From Clostridia bacterium (lineage in GTDB: Bacteria > Bacillota > Clostridia > Lutisporales > Lutisporaceae), in NCBI GenBank assembly GCA_035628995.1, contig DASPIR010000006.1, positions 1 through 64,000 on the forward strand: a DNA stretch of 64,000 nt, written 5' to 3'. Position 1 is the stretch's first letter, and every line of letters starts with the position of its first letter. The notes under the pieces were generated by a model. That model did not search any database. It was not told the DNA's origin and saw only the letters and a program-made list of their open reading frames with translations. A program made the translations under genes and the position numbers. This document shows positions 8,772-16,798 of this stretch, one piece after another.

Positions 8772-8839
8772 ATGCATGGTATGCAAGCTACTTTTCTTAC
8801 CTTCGGAGATACAAATTTACTCTTCTTTTCCTTTGCCAT
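8759..8839 (-). CDS. Putative 26-residue RiPP precursor peptide
   Basis: This small frame has an excellent AAAGGAGGTGA site ending 6-8 bases before ATG 8839 and stops at TAA 8759-8761. The product has 26 residues: a lysine-rich leader-like half (MAKEKKSKF), the spacer VSPKVRKV, and a C-terminal ACIPCMSLE with Cys19 and Cys22 in a CxxC arrangement. It lies between the exporter and the PqqD gene in an operon of radical SAM/SPASM enzymes, where a precursor is expected and no other candidate is seen. A hairpin (GAGTCTG/CAGACTC) overlaps its end. I infer that the CxxC region is the core that becomes modified. There is no sequence proof of translation beyond the ribosome binding site, and the peptide is shorter than most RiPP precursors. 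Confidence 0.7.
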   Translation of the reverse strand: MAKEKKSKFVSPKVRKVACIPCMSLE

Positions 8840-8918
8840 TATGTTCACCTCCTTTAGGAGAGTATAGAGGACTTTCCTTCTGAAATCTGCGCTCAATACT
8901 TGGTTGAGTTTTCAGACT

Positions 8919-10145
8919 CTAGCTCATTATTTCAATTTTACTGTCCTTATCAGACTTTACTTTAGCTTCTTTTAAGAAAAGTGAAACTATAACTGCATAA
9001 AGTATCCCACCGATTGCTGCTAGAATAATTGGTATATCGTATCCTGCACGGTCAATAATAAATCCGCCTATAAGCGGTGCCGGAACTACCGCAAAAGTTG
9101 TTAATGCTGTAAATATGCCATATACTTGTCCACATTTGTTTTTAGGTACAGCGTCTCCTACAATGGCTTCAAAAGCTGGTATTCCCAGTCCTAACATTAC
9201 ACCCCACAGTATAAAAGCTACAATAAAATGCCATTGAACAGCTGCTGCAAGTAATACTAAAGATACTAATAAAGATGTAATGCCATTTCCAATTAACATT
9301 TTCTTTCTACCAATCTTATCCGTCATGCTTCCTGCAATCCATGAAGTCAGAATAAAACTTACTTGCATTATTGCATAAAAGAATCCTAAGCTAGCCGTGG
9401 AATTGAGTTTTGTTTTAACATACACAGATAGAAATGGCGAAAAAATACCATTAAAGAAACTTATCATTACCTCTGCCACGAGAAGTGCCGCTAATGGAGC
9501 TAATGTCTTGCGCACATCAGAGTTTTTTGTAAAGCTTTTTGATATGGTATTAAATATAGTTGTGCGGCTAAACTTTACATTTTGTTGTTCTTCCTCAAAT
9601 ATTCTTGTAGTTAGTAGGAGTATTATCACAAGGAGTACGCCACGTATTCCAAATGTCAGCTTTGTAGACAAACCAACTACAATGATTGCAGAAATAAGCG
9701 GACCGATTATCTTTCCGATACCCTGAATAGAATTTAAGCTTCCAAAAACTGCTCCTCGGTACTCCTCCTGAGTTTCTGATACTATCAATGCGCTTTGAGG
9801 GGTTTTTCGCACTATAGTTGCAAAATTAAGAATTATAAAGCCTGGAATAAGTTGAATCCAATTATTGCTCAGCACGATAATTAATATAGATAAGACTTCC
9901 AGTGCAGTACACCAAATTAATACTTTTTTTCTGCCTTTTTTGTCAGAAATTATACCCACTATTAGGGGAAAGATAATAGTAATAGCTGTGCTCAAGCTGT
10001 TCATAAACCCAAAAGCAAGCATATTACCCCCAAGCTCAGTTACATATATGGGTAGATAAGGCCTCGTCATCGCCTCACACATAGCCCAGATAAATAAAAT
10101 AATGGATAATATAAATAGGTTTTTACTTTTAATAAGCTGATGCAA
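8919..10145 (-). CDS. MFS transporter, probable peptide exporter
   Basis: This 408-residue protein has the twelve-helix layout of the major facilitator superfamily. The loop 2-3 signature appears as GIISDKKGRKKVL near residue 65 and its repeat in the second half as GSMTDKIGRKKML near residue 275. It resembles multidrug and sugar efflux members rather than ABC exporters. The start is a TTG at 10145 with AGGAGG 8 bases upstream. It follows the GNAT gene by about 20 bases and precedes the small peptide. I infer export of, or self-protection against, the mature product; a small-molecule substrate is equally possible. Confidence 0.85.
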   Translation of the reverse strand: MHQLIKSKNLFILSIILFIWAMCEAMTRPYLPIYVTELGGNMLAFGFMNSLSTAITIIFPLIVGIISDKKGRKKVLIWCTALEVLSILIIVLSNNWIQLIPGFIILNFATIVRKTPQSALIVSETQEEYRGAVFGSLNSIQGIGKIIGPLISAIIVVGLSTKLTFGIRGVLLVIILLLTTRIFEEEQQNVKFSRTTIFNTISKSFTKNSDVRKTLAPLAALLVAEVMISFFNGIFSPFLSVYVKTKLNSTASLGFFYAIMQVSFILTSWIAGSMTDKIGRKKMLIGNGITSLLVSLVLLAAAVQWHFIVAFILWGVMLGLGIPAFEAIVGDAVPKNKCGQVYGIFTALTTFAVVPAPLIGGFIIDRAGYDIPIILAAIGGILYAVIVSLFLKEAKVKSDKDSKIEIMS

Positions 10146-10166
10146 CTTGTAGTCCTCCTATCCAAA

Positions 10167-10547
10167 CTAGTTTTTTAACATACGCATCGCATTATTTATT
10201 TTTTGAAATCCGAATTTTTCATAAAAAGTATCTTTTTCTTCTGTATATGTAAGATAAATAGTAGTATGTTTAAACTTCTCCATAAGTAATGTAACCAGTT
10301 GTTTCCCTATTCCTTTGCCTTGAAGCTCCGGTACTACAATCACATCATATATTCCGGTATAACAATAGTCATCCGAAATAGCTCTAGCAAAGCCTACCAA
10401 ATCTTCTCCATTATATGCCAATATATAATAGGAACCTTTAAACGCCTTACATATCGTATTTATATCCCTTTTCCATCCTACACTAGAAAATATACTTACA
10501 ATTTTCTCAGCATCCAATTCTCCATTTTCAATATAATTTATTTTCAT
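10167..10547 (-). CDS. GNAT-family N-acetyltransferase
   Basis: This 126-residue protein has the compact GNAT fold. LAYNGEDLVGFARAISD forms the central strands, VVPELQGKGIGKQLVTLLM is the acetyl-CoA pyrophosphate-binding motif (Q/RxxGxG/A), and KFGFQ is near the C-terminus. It is in the middle of the radical SAM operon, a few bases after the SPASM protein. It may acetylate the lysine-rich peptide, its N-terminus, or an unrelated amine; GNATs are promiscuous and the substrate cannot be deduced. Confidence 0.85.
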   Translation of the reverse strand: MKINYIENGELDAEKIVSIFSSVGWKRDINTICKAFKGSYYILAYNGEDLVGFARAISDDYCYTGIYDVIVVPELQGKGIGKQLVTLLMEKFKHTTIYLTYTEEKDTFYEKFGFQKINNAMRMLKN

Positions 10548-10553
10548 ATTAGA

Positions 10554-11522
10554 CTATACCCCCTTATGAACATGCCAGCACAATGGGTCTGGCAACTTCA
10601 TATCCTGATTTAATTTATAAAGTCGTGCTTTACATCCTCCCAAACAGTTTGATATATGCTCACATTTGCTACATGTTTCTCCATTTCTCAGACTTCTTAT
10701 TTGTTTTAAACCTTCTGAGTCTTTCCAAATATCATGCAGCGCGCGTTCCTTTATATTGCCACATGAAACTTTAAGTCTCGTACAAGGATAAACTGTACCA
10801 TCTGTCTCAATATGAAGCATCGACCTTCCTGCTGGACAGGAAGGAAAGAAGGTTGGACCATAGTCTTGTCCAGTAATTTTTGATGCCAGAGGGTCCTGAA
10901 TAATAACAGGCTTTCCCATATTGAATGCATTTATCAAAGTGTATGCATCTAATACCGTCTCGGAGCTTATTCCATCTGTGTTTATTTCAGGAGGAGAAAA
11001 AGAGAGCTTCTCTACGTTGATATCTTTCAATATCGCAAGAATAGAATCCAGTTCTGTGAGAACGCCACTGTTTAGAGGTACAACTATACTGGTTTTTATT
11101 CCCCCATCCACACATAGTTTTACGCTGTTTTTCAGTTCCTGAAGCTTATTCTGTATATCTTCTAAACTTGTAATTCGTAAAACTAATGCCATAGTATCTA
11201 AACCAGACTCTCTTAGTCTATCTAACAAATTCTCTGTAAAATTTGTATTCTGCACTGATAAAATTTTGTGAATTTTACAATCCAGCAATTTTATGAATTC
11301 AAATATTAATGGGTAAGCATTGGGATCATATATTTGCATAGTTATTATGTTTACCCTCATAAGCTTCATACTATTGCAAATATCTTGGATATATTGAGAT
11401 TCTATATTATTTTGGGAATCTGATAATCTAATGGATACTCTTAAGGGACCACTTAAATTTTCAAAAAGCATTTTATGTACCCCACTTTTTAAAAAATAGT
11501 TTATTACATTAAGTGATTTCAT
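10554..11522 (-). CDS. SPASM-domain protein lacking the radical SAM motif
   Basis: This 322-residue protein keeps the barrel-like layout of its radical SAM neighbours but has no CxxxCxxC. Where the motif should be (residues 20-45) it reads LSGPLRVSIRLSDSQ. The GGEP segment is also absent. The C-terminal SPASM region is intact: FPSCPAGRSM, YPCTRL, then CSKCEHISNCLGGCKAR and DPLC. It resembles the SPASM-only partners described for GeoRSP-type radical SAM systems, which probably scaffold or assist the active enzyme. It is the first gene after the promoter region. ATG 11522 lacks a good ribosome site; an internal ATG at 11471 preceded by GTGGGG is an alternative start. Confidence 0.8.
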   Translation of the reverse strand: MKSLNVINYFLKSGVHKMLFENLSGPLRVSIRLSDSQNNIESQYIQDICNSMKLMRVNIITMQIYDPNAYPLIFEFIKLLDCKIHKILSVQNTNFTENLLDRLRESGLDTMALVLRITSLEDIQNKLQELKNSVKLCVDGGIKTSIVVPLNSGVLTELDSILAILKDINVEKLSFSPPEINTDGISSETVLDAYTLINAFNMGKPVIIQDPLASKITGQDYGPTFFPSCPAGRSMLHIETDGTVYPCTRLKVSCGNIKERALHDIWKDSEGLKQIRSLRNGETCSKCEHISNCLGGCKARLYKLNQDMKLPDPLCWHVHKGV

Positions 11523-11582
11523 AGAATTGACACAATATCTTGATTAGGAAACAATCTATCGTAATATTAAAATTTTATTTTG

Positions 11583-11619
11583 TATACATATTATTACATA
11601 TGTGGTAATAATATGTATA
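11583..11619. promoter_or_regulatory. Long perfect palindrome upstream of the SPASM operon
   Basis: Two 15-base arms, TATACATATTATTAC (11583-11597) and GTAATAATATGTATA (11605-11619), are perfectly complementary around a 7-base centre. The palindrome is AT-rich and lies 60-100 bases upstream of the first gene of the radical SAM operon, so an operator for a dimeric regulator is the simplest reading. There is no regulator gene inside the island. It lacks GC pairs for a strong terminator. Confidence 0.55.
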
Positions 11620-11644
11620 TACATTTCATTTGGCAAATTCCGAC

Positions 11645-11764
11645 ATGAAGGTCGGTAAGATTGCCAAGGACTTTCAAGCACACTTAAACCAGATAAATCG
11701 GTATCAAATGCGTGGAGTACATTATTTGCACCGGTTGTGTGAGAAACTGGAGTTGGTTAAATAA
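11645..11764 (+). pseudogene. Short C-terminal-like coding remnant, unrecognised
   Basis: A 39-codon frame (MKVGKIAKDFQAHLN...CEKLELVK) runs to a TAA at 11762-11764 and ends exactly where the duplicated tRNA-terminator sequence begins. It has no ribosome binding site. Its composition is protein-like, and it could be the 3' end of a decayed mobile-element gene next to the attachment-like repeat. I do not recognise the family, and it may be a chance frame. Confidence 0.3.
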
Positions 11765-11795
11765 AAAAACCTTCCCATCATCATGATAGGAAGGT
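11763..11795 (-). terminator. Terminator of tRNA-Ala
   Basis: Stem ACCTTCC / GGAAGGT (11769-11775 and 11789-11795) is followed on the minus strand by seven T residues. It lies about 20 bases past the tRNA CCA end. A diverged copy lies at 5880-5913. Confidence 0.8.
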
Positions 11796-11815
11796 CTTCC
11801 TCAATTATCTTACTT

Positions 11816-11891
11816 TGGTGGACGATAGGGGGATCGAACCCCTGACCTCTGCATTGCGAACGCAGCGCTCTCCCAGCTGAGCTAATCGCCC
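11816..11891 (-). tRNA. tRNA-Ala (anticodon CGC)
   Basis: The 76-base sequence folds as a complete cloverleaf with encoded CCA. The acceptor stem is GGGCGAT/ATCGTCC with the G3-U70 pair diagnostic of alanine. The D-arm is GCTC/GAGC, the anticodon stem CTGCG/TGCAG, the loop TTCGCAA (anticodon CGC at 34-36), and the T-arm AGGGG TTCGATC CCCCT. CGC reads GCG codons and is less usual in low-GC Firmicutes, which often rely on the TGC species. It bounds the radical SAM island. Confidence 0.97.
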
Positions 11892-11968
11892 TTTATATTT
11901 ATAGTATAAAACTATAACAGTTCAAGTCAACCACTATTTTTGCAGACGTGGATTTGGAGATATGACTG

Positions 11969-13327
11969 CTAGAATTTCATGATTCCTGTGGAGCTTAAGA
12001 ATACCAGGATTATTATTATTGGTACTACATATTTTATTAGGAACGCCCAGACATTCTTTAATCTAAAGTCTATCTTTCCATTGTTTGTAGCTTCCTTTAT
12101 GGCTTCATCTATACCAAACCTTCTTGACACAAATATGCACATCATGAAGGCTCCGAATGGCATCATTATATATGAAGCTAAAAAGTCTGCCGCGCTTAAG
12201 AAGTCAAGTCCGCCTATCTTAAACCAGGAGAAAACCCCCTGGCCAAGGGACGATGGGATTCCTACCAGGAATATGATGGCTCCTGCCCAAATTGCTGATT
12301 TTAACCTATCCTTTTTAAAGTGATCTACCAGAAAGGATACATTAACCTCTAGCATTGAGATTGATGACGTCAAGGCAGCGAATAACATCAATACAAAGAA
12401 CAAAAATCCAAACAGTGCCCCTAAAGGCATCTGCGAAAAAACATGGGGCATGGTAATAAACAGCAGCGGAGGTCCTGCAGCAGGATCAAGGCCAAAGGCA
12501 AATACTGCCGGAATAACTATCATTCCTGCCAGGAATGCGGCCATAAAGTCCATTGCGGGTACTATTGCAGACATCTTCGGTATATTTTCATCCGAAGATA
12601 GATAGCTTGCATAAGTCATGGTGCATCCGGCGCCGATATTCAAGCTAAAGAATATCTGACCCATTGCCATTAGGAAGGTTAAACCTGTGAGCTTTGAAAA
12701 ATCAGGTGTCAGATAGTATGCAATACCCTTCATGGCTCCCGGCAGTGTAACTGCTCTTGCTACTAAAACCAGGAACAATATAAATAGGGCAGGCATCATA
12801 ATCTTACTGGCTTTTTCTATACCACCGGATATTCCTTTGACAACTATGAAAATTGTGGCTGCCATGAAAAGGGCGTGCCAGAAGAGAGGTGTAATCGGGT
12901 TTGTGATAAACCCCCCAAAATAAGCAGGTATATCTCCCTTTATTCCTCCTGTTATATACTTGAACATGTAATTAGTTATCCAGCCGCCAACTACGCTGTA
13001 GTATGAAAGCACTATAAAGTTTACAGATACAGCTACAAACCCTACAAACTTCCACCATTTGCTTCCATTGGAGAGCTTGGCGTAGGTGCCTACAGGGTTA
13101 AGCTTTCCCCTTCTCCCCAAGACAATTTCCGTAACGAGAATAGGCAAGCCGAGTACGAGCAGCATTATGATATAAGCGAATAAGAACGTCCCTCCACCGA
13201 ATTTTGAGGCCAGATATGGGAACTTCCATACATTACCCAAGCCAACGGCTGCACCTGCTGCGGCCATTACAAAGCCTAAAGCTGATGCCCATTGCCCTCG
13301 CTGATTTTTGGTTTTTGAATCCTCCAT
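11969..13327 (-). CDS. Sodium-dependent NSS-family transporter
   Basis: This 452-residue membrane protein belongs to the neurotransmitter:sodium symporter family. The first helix has the conserved GAAVGLGNVWKFPYL sodium- and substrate-binding segment (about 27-42), followed by the short loop and GLPILVTE. About 11-12 helices are predicted, as in the shorter bacterial members such as Tyt1. It probably imports an amino acid with sodium. It is a single gene on the minus strand with a GGGGAGG site before ATG 13327. Substrate is unknown; tryptophan, tyrosine or other amino acids are possible. Confidence 0.92.
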   Translation of the reverse strand: MEDSKTKNQRGQWASALGFVMAAAGAAVGLGNVWKFPYLASKFGGGTFLFAYIIMLLVLGLPILVTEIVLGRRGKLNPVGTYAKLSNGSKWWKFVGFVAVSVNFIVLSYYSVVGGWITNYMFKYITGGIKGDIPAYFGGFITNPITPLFWHALFMAATIFIVVKGISGGIEKASKIMMPALFILFLVLVARAVTLPGAMKGIAYYLTPDFSKLTGLTFLMAMGQIFFSLNIGAGCTMTYASYLSSDENIPKMSAIVPAMDFMAAFLAGMIVIPAVFAFGLDPAAGPPLLFITMPHVFSQMPLGALFGFLFFVLMLFAALTSSISMLEVNVSFLVDHFKKDRLKSAIWAGAIIFLVGIPSSLGQGVFSWFKIGGLDFLSAADFLASYIMMPFGAFMMCIFVSRRFGIDEAIKEATNNGKIDFRLKNVWAFLIKYVVPIIIILVFLSSTGIMKF

Positions 13328-13609
13328 TATAATCCTCCCCTCTTATCTCCCTGCTTTCTCATTACTTATGCAACCACATCACACTTTTTATATAGTATAA
13401 CTGTGCCAAATTTACTCCGATTAGTCAAGGCTTTCCTTGTCCTTCTTCATATTCGCTGCTTCCCAAATTTTACCTCCACATTCTTGACATGTTATAGAAA
13501 AATTACAATGCTGCGAATAATGTCCAAACAATTCTCATAGTATTTATTATCCACTTGACTTGTTCAGAGCGTACAAGCTGATGCTTATTAAACTAAAGGG
13601 GGGATCCAT

Positions 13610-14098
13610 CTGAAGTTTCTTAGGGAATTTACATACCAATGTCTTATTCTTGTGACTATATTCGGTCTTGTTTTTGTTGCTTTTGACATGAGCGCGCCCA
13701 ATACTTCTGCCTTTGACAAGGTCGATGAGCAAACAGCAGTTAAAGTTTTCTCGTCATTTTCTAAAATCATACAAACGGTCGATGACCCGTCTCCGGATAT
13801 TGCTGAAGCCAATATCAATCACTTCATTAATACAGTGCTTCCTTTTATAATCTATCTGCTGGCCTGCGGCGGGTTTGTATTCCTTATCCTTGAAAACATA
13901 AGGCTGTGGAAAACGATGAATCAAATCAAGCCGGTTAACAGGCTTATGTGGACGATTTGGATAGTGATACTGGGCCTTTTAAGTTTGCTGCCGGTGTATC
14001 TCGGCACAAGCTTGATTTTTGAAGGGTTGTGGTACATATTCATAGTAGTTGCAATCCTATGCTTATTCTATTGGGCATATTGGGCATCGCGAAATTAA
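13610..14098 (+). CDS. Small membrane protein of unknown function
   Basis: I do not recognise the family. The frame can begin at GTG 13652 (148 residues) or at CTG 13610 (162 residues). The latter follows an AAAGGGGGG site with 6-base spacing and adds KFLREFTYQ, completing the first hydrophobic helix, so I prefer it. Four membrane segments are visible: one at the N-terminus, one near LPFIIYLLACGGFVFLIL, and two at the end (WTIWIVILGLLSLLPVY and LWYIFIVVAILCLFYW), with an extracellular-type loop between the first two. It is followed after 94 bases by the coiled-coil gene on the same strand. A non-standard start codon would mean weak translation. Confidence 0.6.
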   Translation: MKFLREFTYQCLILVTIFGLVFVAFDMSAPNTSAFDKVDEQTAVKVFSSFSKIIQTVDDPSPDIAEANINHFINTVLPFIIYLLACGGFVFLILENIRLWKTMNQIKPVNRLMWTIWIVILGLLSLLPVYLGTSLIFEGLWYIFIVVAILCLFYWAYWASRN

Positions 14099-14192
14099 TA
14101 ATTATCTGATAATTCTTGCAAACTAGCAGGATATTCCCAAAACTTGGCGAAATAGTCATCAAATATAGTCCAAAATTGAAGGAGGCTGAAAT

Positions 14193-14477
14193 ATGAGTTT
14201 TTTAAAGAATCTACAGGAAAAAGCCGCTACTGCAGCCAAGGTCGTTGGCGATAAATCACAGGAAATGATGGAGATTGGCAAGCTGAAGCTGCACATCACC
14301 CAGCTTGAAGGCGATATCAAGAAATTAAAGCTTGATATGGGTGAGCTGGTTTATGATGCCTTTTCCAAGGATACTGAGTTTCCTACCGAGCAGGTAACTA
14401 AGCTCGGAGGCGAAATTTCATCTAAGTATGCTGAAATCGAAGAAACTAAAGTAAAGATACAGGAAGTTCAAGCCTAA
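14193..14477 (+). CDS. Coiled-coil cytoplasmic protein
   Basis: This 94-residue protein is almost all helix. An N-terminal amphipathic stretch (SFLKNLQEKAATAAKVVGDKS) is followed by a heptad-rich coiled coil (IGKLKLHITQLEGDIKKL) and a second helix near the C-terminus (YAEIEETKVKIQEVQ). Similar proteins in Clostridia often end in a zinc ribbon, which is absent here. A GGAGG site lies 8 bases before ATG 14193 and a terminator follows. Function is unknown; it may associate with the membrane protein upstream, but that is only proximity. Confidence 0.75.
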   Translation: MSFLKNLQEKAATAAKVVGDKSQEMMEIGKLKLHITQLEGDIKKLKLDMGELVYDAFSKDTEFPTEQVTKLGGEISSKYAEIEETKVKIQEVQA

Positions 14478-14497
14478 ATAAATTTTATAGCATTAAG

Positions 14498-14534
14498 AAT
14501 CACCGTTTCCTTATAATGGAACGGTGGTTTTTTT
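14498..14534 (+). terminator. Rho-independent terminator
   Basis: Stem CACCGTT / AACGGTG (14501-14507 and 14520-14526) is followed by a run of seven T residues. It ends the transcript of the small coiled-coil gene. Confidence 0.85.
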
Positions 14535-14874
14535 ATCTGTATTATATCAATTCTGGTATTCTGTATACAACTATACGCATAAATATCCGCATTTTAGCTA
14601 TTTAAGCAAGAATAAGATTTTTGTACAGGGACAACATGCGTCCACGCGGGTTTGATTTTTGTTAGGCTTTGATATCTCTTATTGTTTTTTGTTTTTCTAT
14701 GTGTTAAAATAACAAGTAATTCGAAATTATGATTAGGTACTAAATGTTGGTCACAATGTATATTTATGCTATTGAATATACATATTTTTATAGCTGATTA
14801 GTATAGCATATAATGTTTTTATGCAGTAAGATACACGATTATATTTAAATATTATATATAAAGGAGTCGTAACA
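14535..14874. other. 340-base intergenic stretch
   Basis: This AT-rich gap lies between a terminator and the DUF4914 gene. No frame, tRNA or known riboswitch pattern was recognised. The last 60 bases, rich in TATATTTAAATATTATATATAA, probably include the promoter of the downstream gene, but no -35/-10 pair with good spacing stands out. Confidence 0.4.
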
Positions 14875-16755
14875 ATGGAAAGTAAGGTCTTTAAAAAAAC
14901 AAACCTGCCGGTAGAGCTTTCAGCCATACTTGAGCAGAGTCCAAGTATTACAATCCCGGAAAGCAGAGAGCATTTGCTCCAGCTTGCGCTTGGTGACAAG
15001 GACAATATGGTATATGAAGTAGCCTATGATATTCCGGGTGATGGAAGGATAGTCGAAGCTTCAGTAGCAAGATGCAAAAATGGTGCAGTAATAAATTATA
15101 CAGACATGTATATGAGGCGAAGAGATCCTGAATGCATGGTAATTGCAGATGATGAGGACACCGATAAGCCGAGATATAAAGACCTCTACGGAGAGGATTT
15201 TGAACCATTGAGAAAAACCTCTCTAGATTGGCTTAAAGAACAAGAACTTATTATAATGCCTTTTATGTCCGGAGGAAAAGAGCTAGGATATCCTAGCATC
15301 CTTGTAGCTCCTGCCAATGCAGGCTTCTTTGCGGCTGCCCTTGCTGACATACAGGGCTTTATCCCAAAGAATGAGATACCCAAGGACTTCACACCAAAGG
15401 CAGTCATATACCTGGCGCCGCCCTTCCGGCACACTCATTTTGAAGGAAAGCAGATAGTAGTGCACAACAGACTAAAAGACATGCATGAGCTGTTTTCATA
15501 CAATCTTTATCCAGGTCCAAGTGCAAAGAAAGGTATTTACAGTATATTGCTGAACTTCGGTGAGTACGAAGGTTGGCTGACAGCCCACGCATCCACAGTG
15601 AGGGTCATTACTCCGTATGATAATATTATCACAATAATGCACGAAGGTGCCAGTGGCGGCGGAAAGAGTGAAATGCTCGAAGAAATCCACCGTGAGCCGG
15701 ATGGACGAATCCTACTGGCTCAGGATACTGTAAATGCAGAGAAATTTTTCATAGAAATAAGCGATACCTGCGAGCTGCAGCCGGTTACCGACGACATGGC
15801 TTTATGCCATCCCTCCCTTCAGAACGACAGCAAGAGGCTTGTGGTAAAGGATGCTGAACAGGGTTGGTTCTTGAGAATCAACCATATAAACAAATATGGC
15901 GTGGATCCACACTACGAGAGACTATGCATACATCCGAAGGAACCACTGATATTTCTTAATATTGATGCTGCACCAGGTTCGACCTGCCTTATATGGGAGC
16001 ATACAATGGATGAGCCCGGCAAACCGTGTCCCAACCCAAGGGTAATCATGCCCAGAAGGTTTGTTCCGGATGTGGTGGACGAGCCTGTAGAAATAGATGT
16101 CAGAAGTTTCGGGGTGAGGACGCCCCCCTGTACAAGGGAAAACCCCACCTATGGCATTATCGGCCTGATGCACATACTTCCCCCTGGACTAGCATGGTTG
16201 TGGAGACTTGTAGCTCCGAGAGGCCACAATAACCCAAGCATAACTGATACCAAAGGAATGAGCAGTGAAGGTGTTGGCTCCTACTGGCCTTTTGCTACAG
16301 GCAAGCGTGTAGACCAGGCAAACCTCTTGCTAGAGCAGATATTGGATACACTAAATACACGATATGTACTGATACCTAACCAGCATATAGGCTCTTACAA
16401 GGTTGGCTTTATGCCTCAGTGGATTGCAAGGGAATACCTGGCAAGACGCGGCAGTGCCAAGTTCAGACCGGAGCACTTGGTTGAATCCCGATGTCCGCTT
16501 CTGGGCTACTCACTGGAAACCTTGAAGCTTGACGGAAAGTACCTGCGTAAGAGCTACCTGCAGCCCAACCATCAGTCTGATATAGGCAATGATGGCTATG
16601 ATGCCGGTGCAAAAATATTGAACAACTTCTTCAAGTCAGAGCTTGATCAGTATCTGACACGCCGACTGAATCCAATAGGCAGAAAGCTTATTGAGTGCTG
16701 CATGAATGATGGGAAAATAGAAGACTATTTAGATATCATACAAATAAGACTATGA
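14875..16755 (+). CDS. DUF4914-family P-loop protein
   Basis: This 626-residue protein matches the DUF4914 family in length and style. A P-loop, GASGGGKSEM near residues 258-267, resembles the phosphate-binding loop of PEP carboxykinase-like kinases rather than a classical AAA or ABC Walker A. No membrane segment or signal peptide is present, so it is cytoplasmic. An AAAGGAG site precedes ATG 14875 and a bidirectional terminator follows. It stands alone, so context gives no pathway. I infer nucleotide binding; the reaction is unknown. Confidence 0.8.
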   Translation: MESKVFKKTNLPVELSAILEQSPSITIPESREHLLQLALGDKDNMVYEVAYDIPGDGRIVEASVARCKNGAVINYTDMYMRRRDPECMVIADDEDTDKPRYKDLYGEDFEPLRKTSLDWLKEQELIIMPFMSGGKELGYPSILVAPANAGFFAAALADIQGFIPKNEIPKDFTPKAVIYLAPPFRHTHFEGKQIVVHNRLKDMHELFSYNLYPGPSAKKGIYSILLNFGEYEGWLTAHASTVRVITPYDNIITIMHEGASGGGKSEMLEEIHREPDGRILLAQDTVNAEKFFIEISDTCELQPVTDDMALCHPSLQNDSKRLVVKDAEQGWFLRINHINKYGVDPHYERLCIHPKEPLIFLNIDAAPGSTCLIWEHTMDEPGKPCPNPRVIMPRRFVPDVVDEPVEIDVRSFGVRTPPCTRENPTYGIIGLMHILPPGLAWLWRLVAPRGHNNPSITDTKGMSSEGVGSYWPFATGKRVDQANLLLEQILDTLNTRYVLIPNQHIGSYKVGFMPQWIAREYLARRGSAKFRPEHLVESRCPLLGYSLETLKLDGKYLRKSYLQPNHQSDIGNDGYDAGAKILNNFFKSELDQYLTRRLNPIGRKLIECCMNDGKIEDYLDIIQIRL

Positions 16756-16760
16756 AGACC

Positions 16761-16792
16761 AAAATGCCTGCGCTATATAGCGTAGGCATTTT
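16761..16792. terminator. Bidirectional terminator
   Basis: AAAATGCCT / AGGCATTTT arms with an inner CGCTATATAGCG stem form a strong hairpin with A-run and T-run on either side. It separates the convergent DUF4914 gene (plus) and the long glycoside operon (minus), ending both transcripts. Confidence 0.9.
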
Positions 16793-16798
16793 TTCTAT

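Noticed and set aside
13328..13609. Possible TTGACA promoter near 13483
   Set aside because: A -35 match is visible but no acceptable -10 lies at 16-18 bases, so it was not listed.
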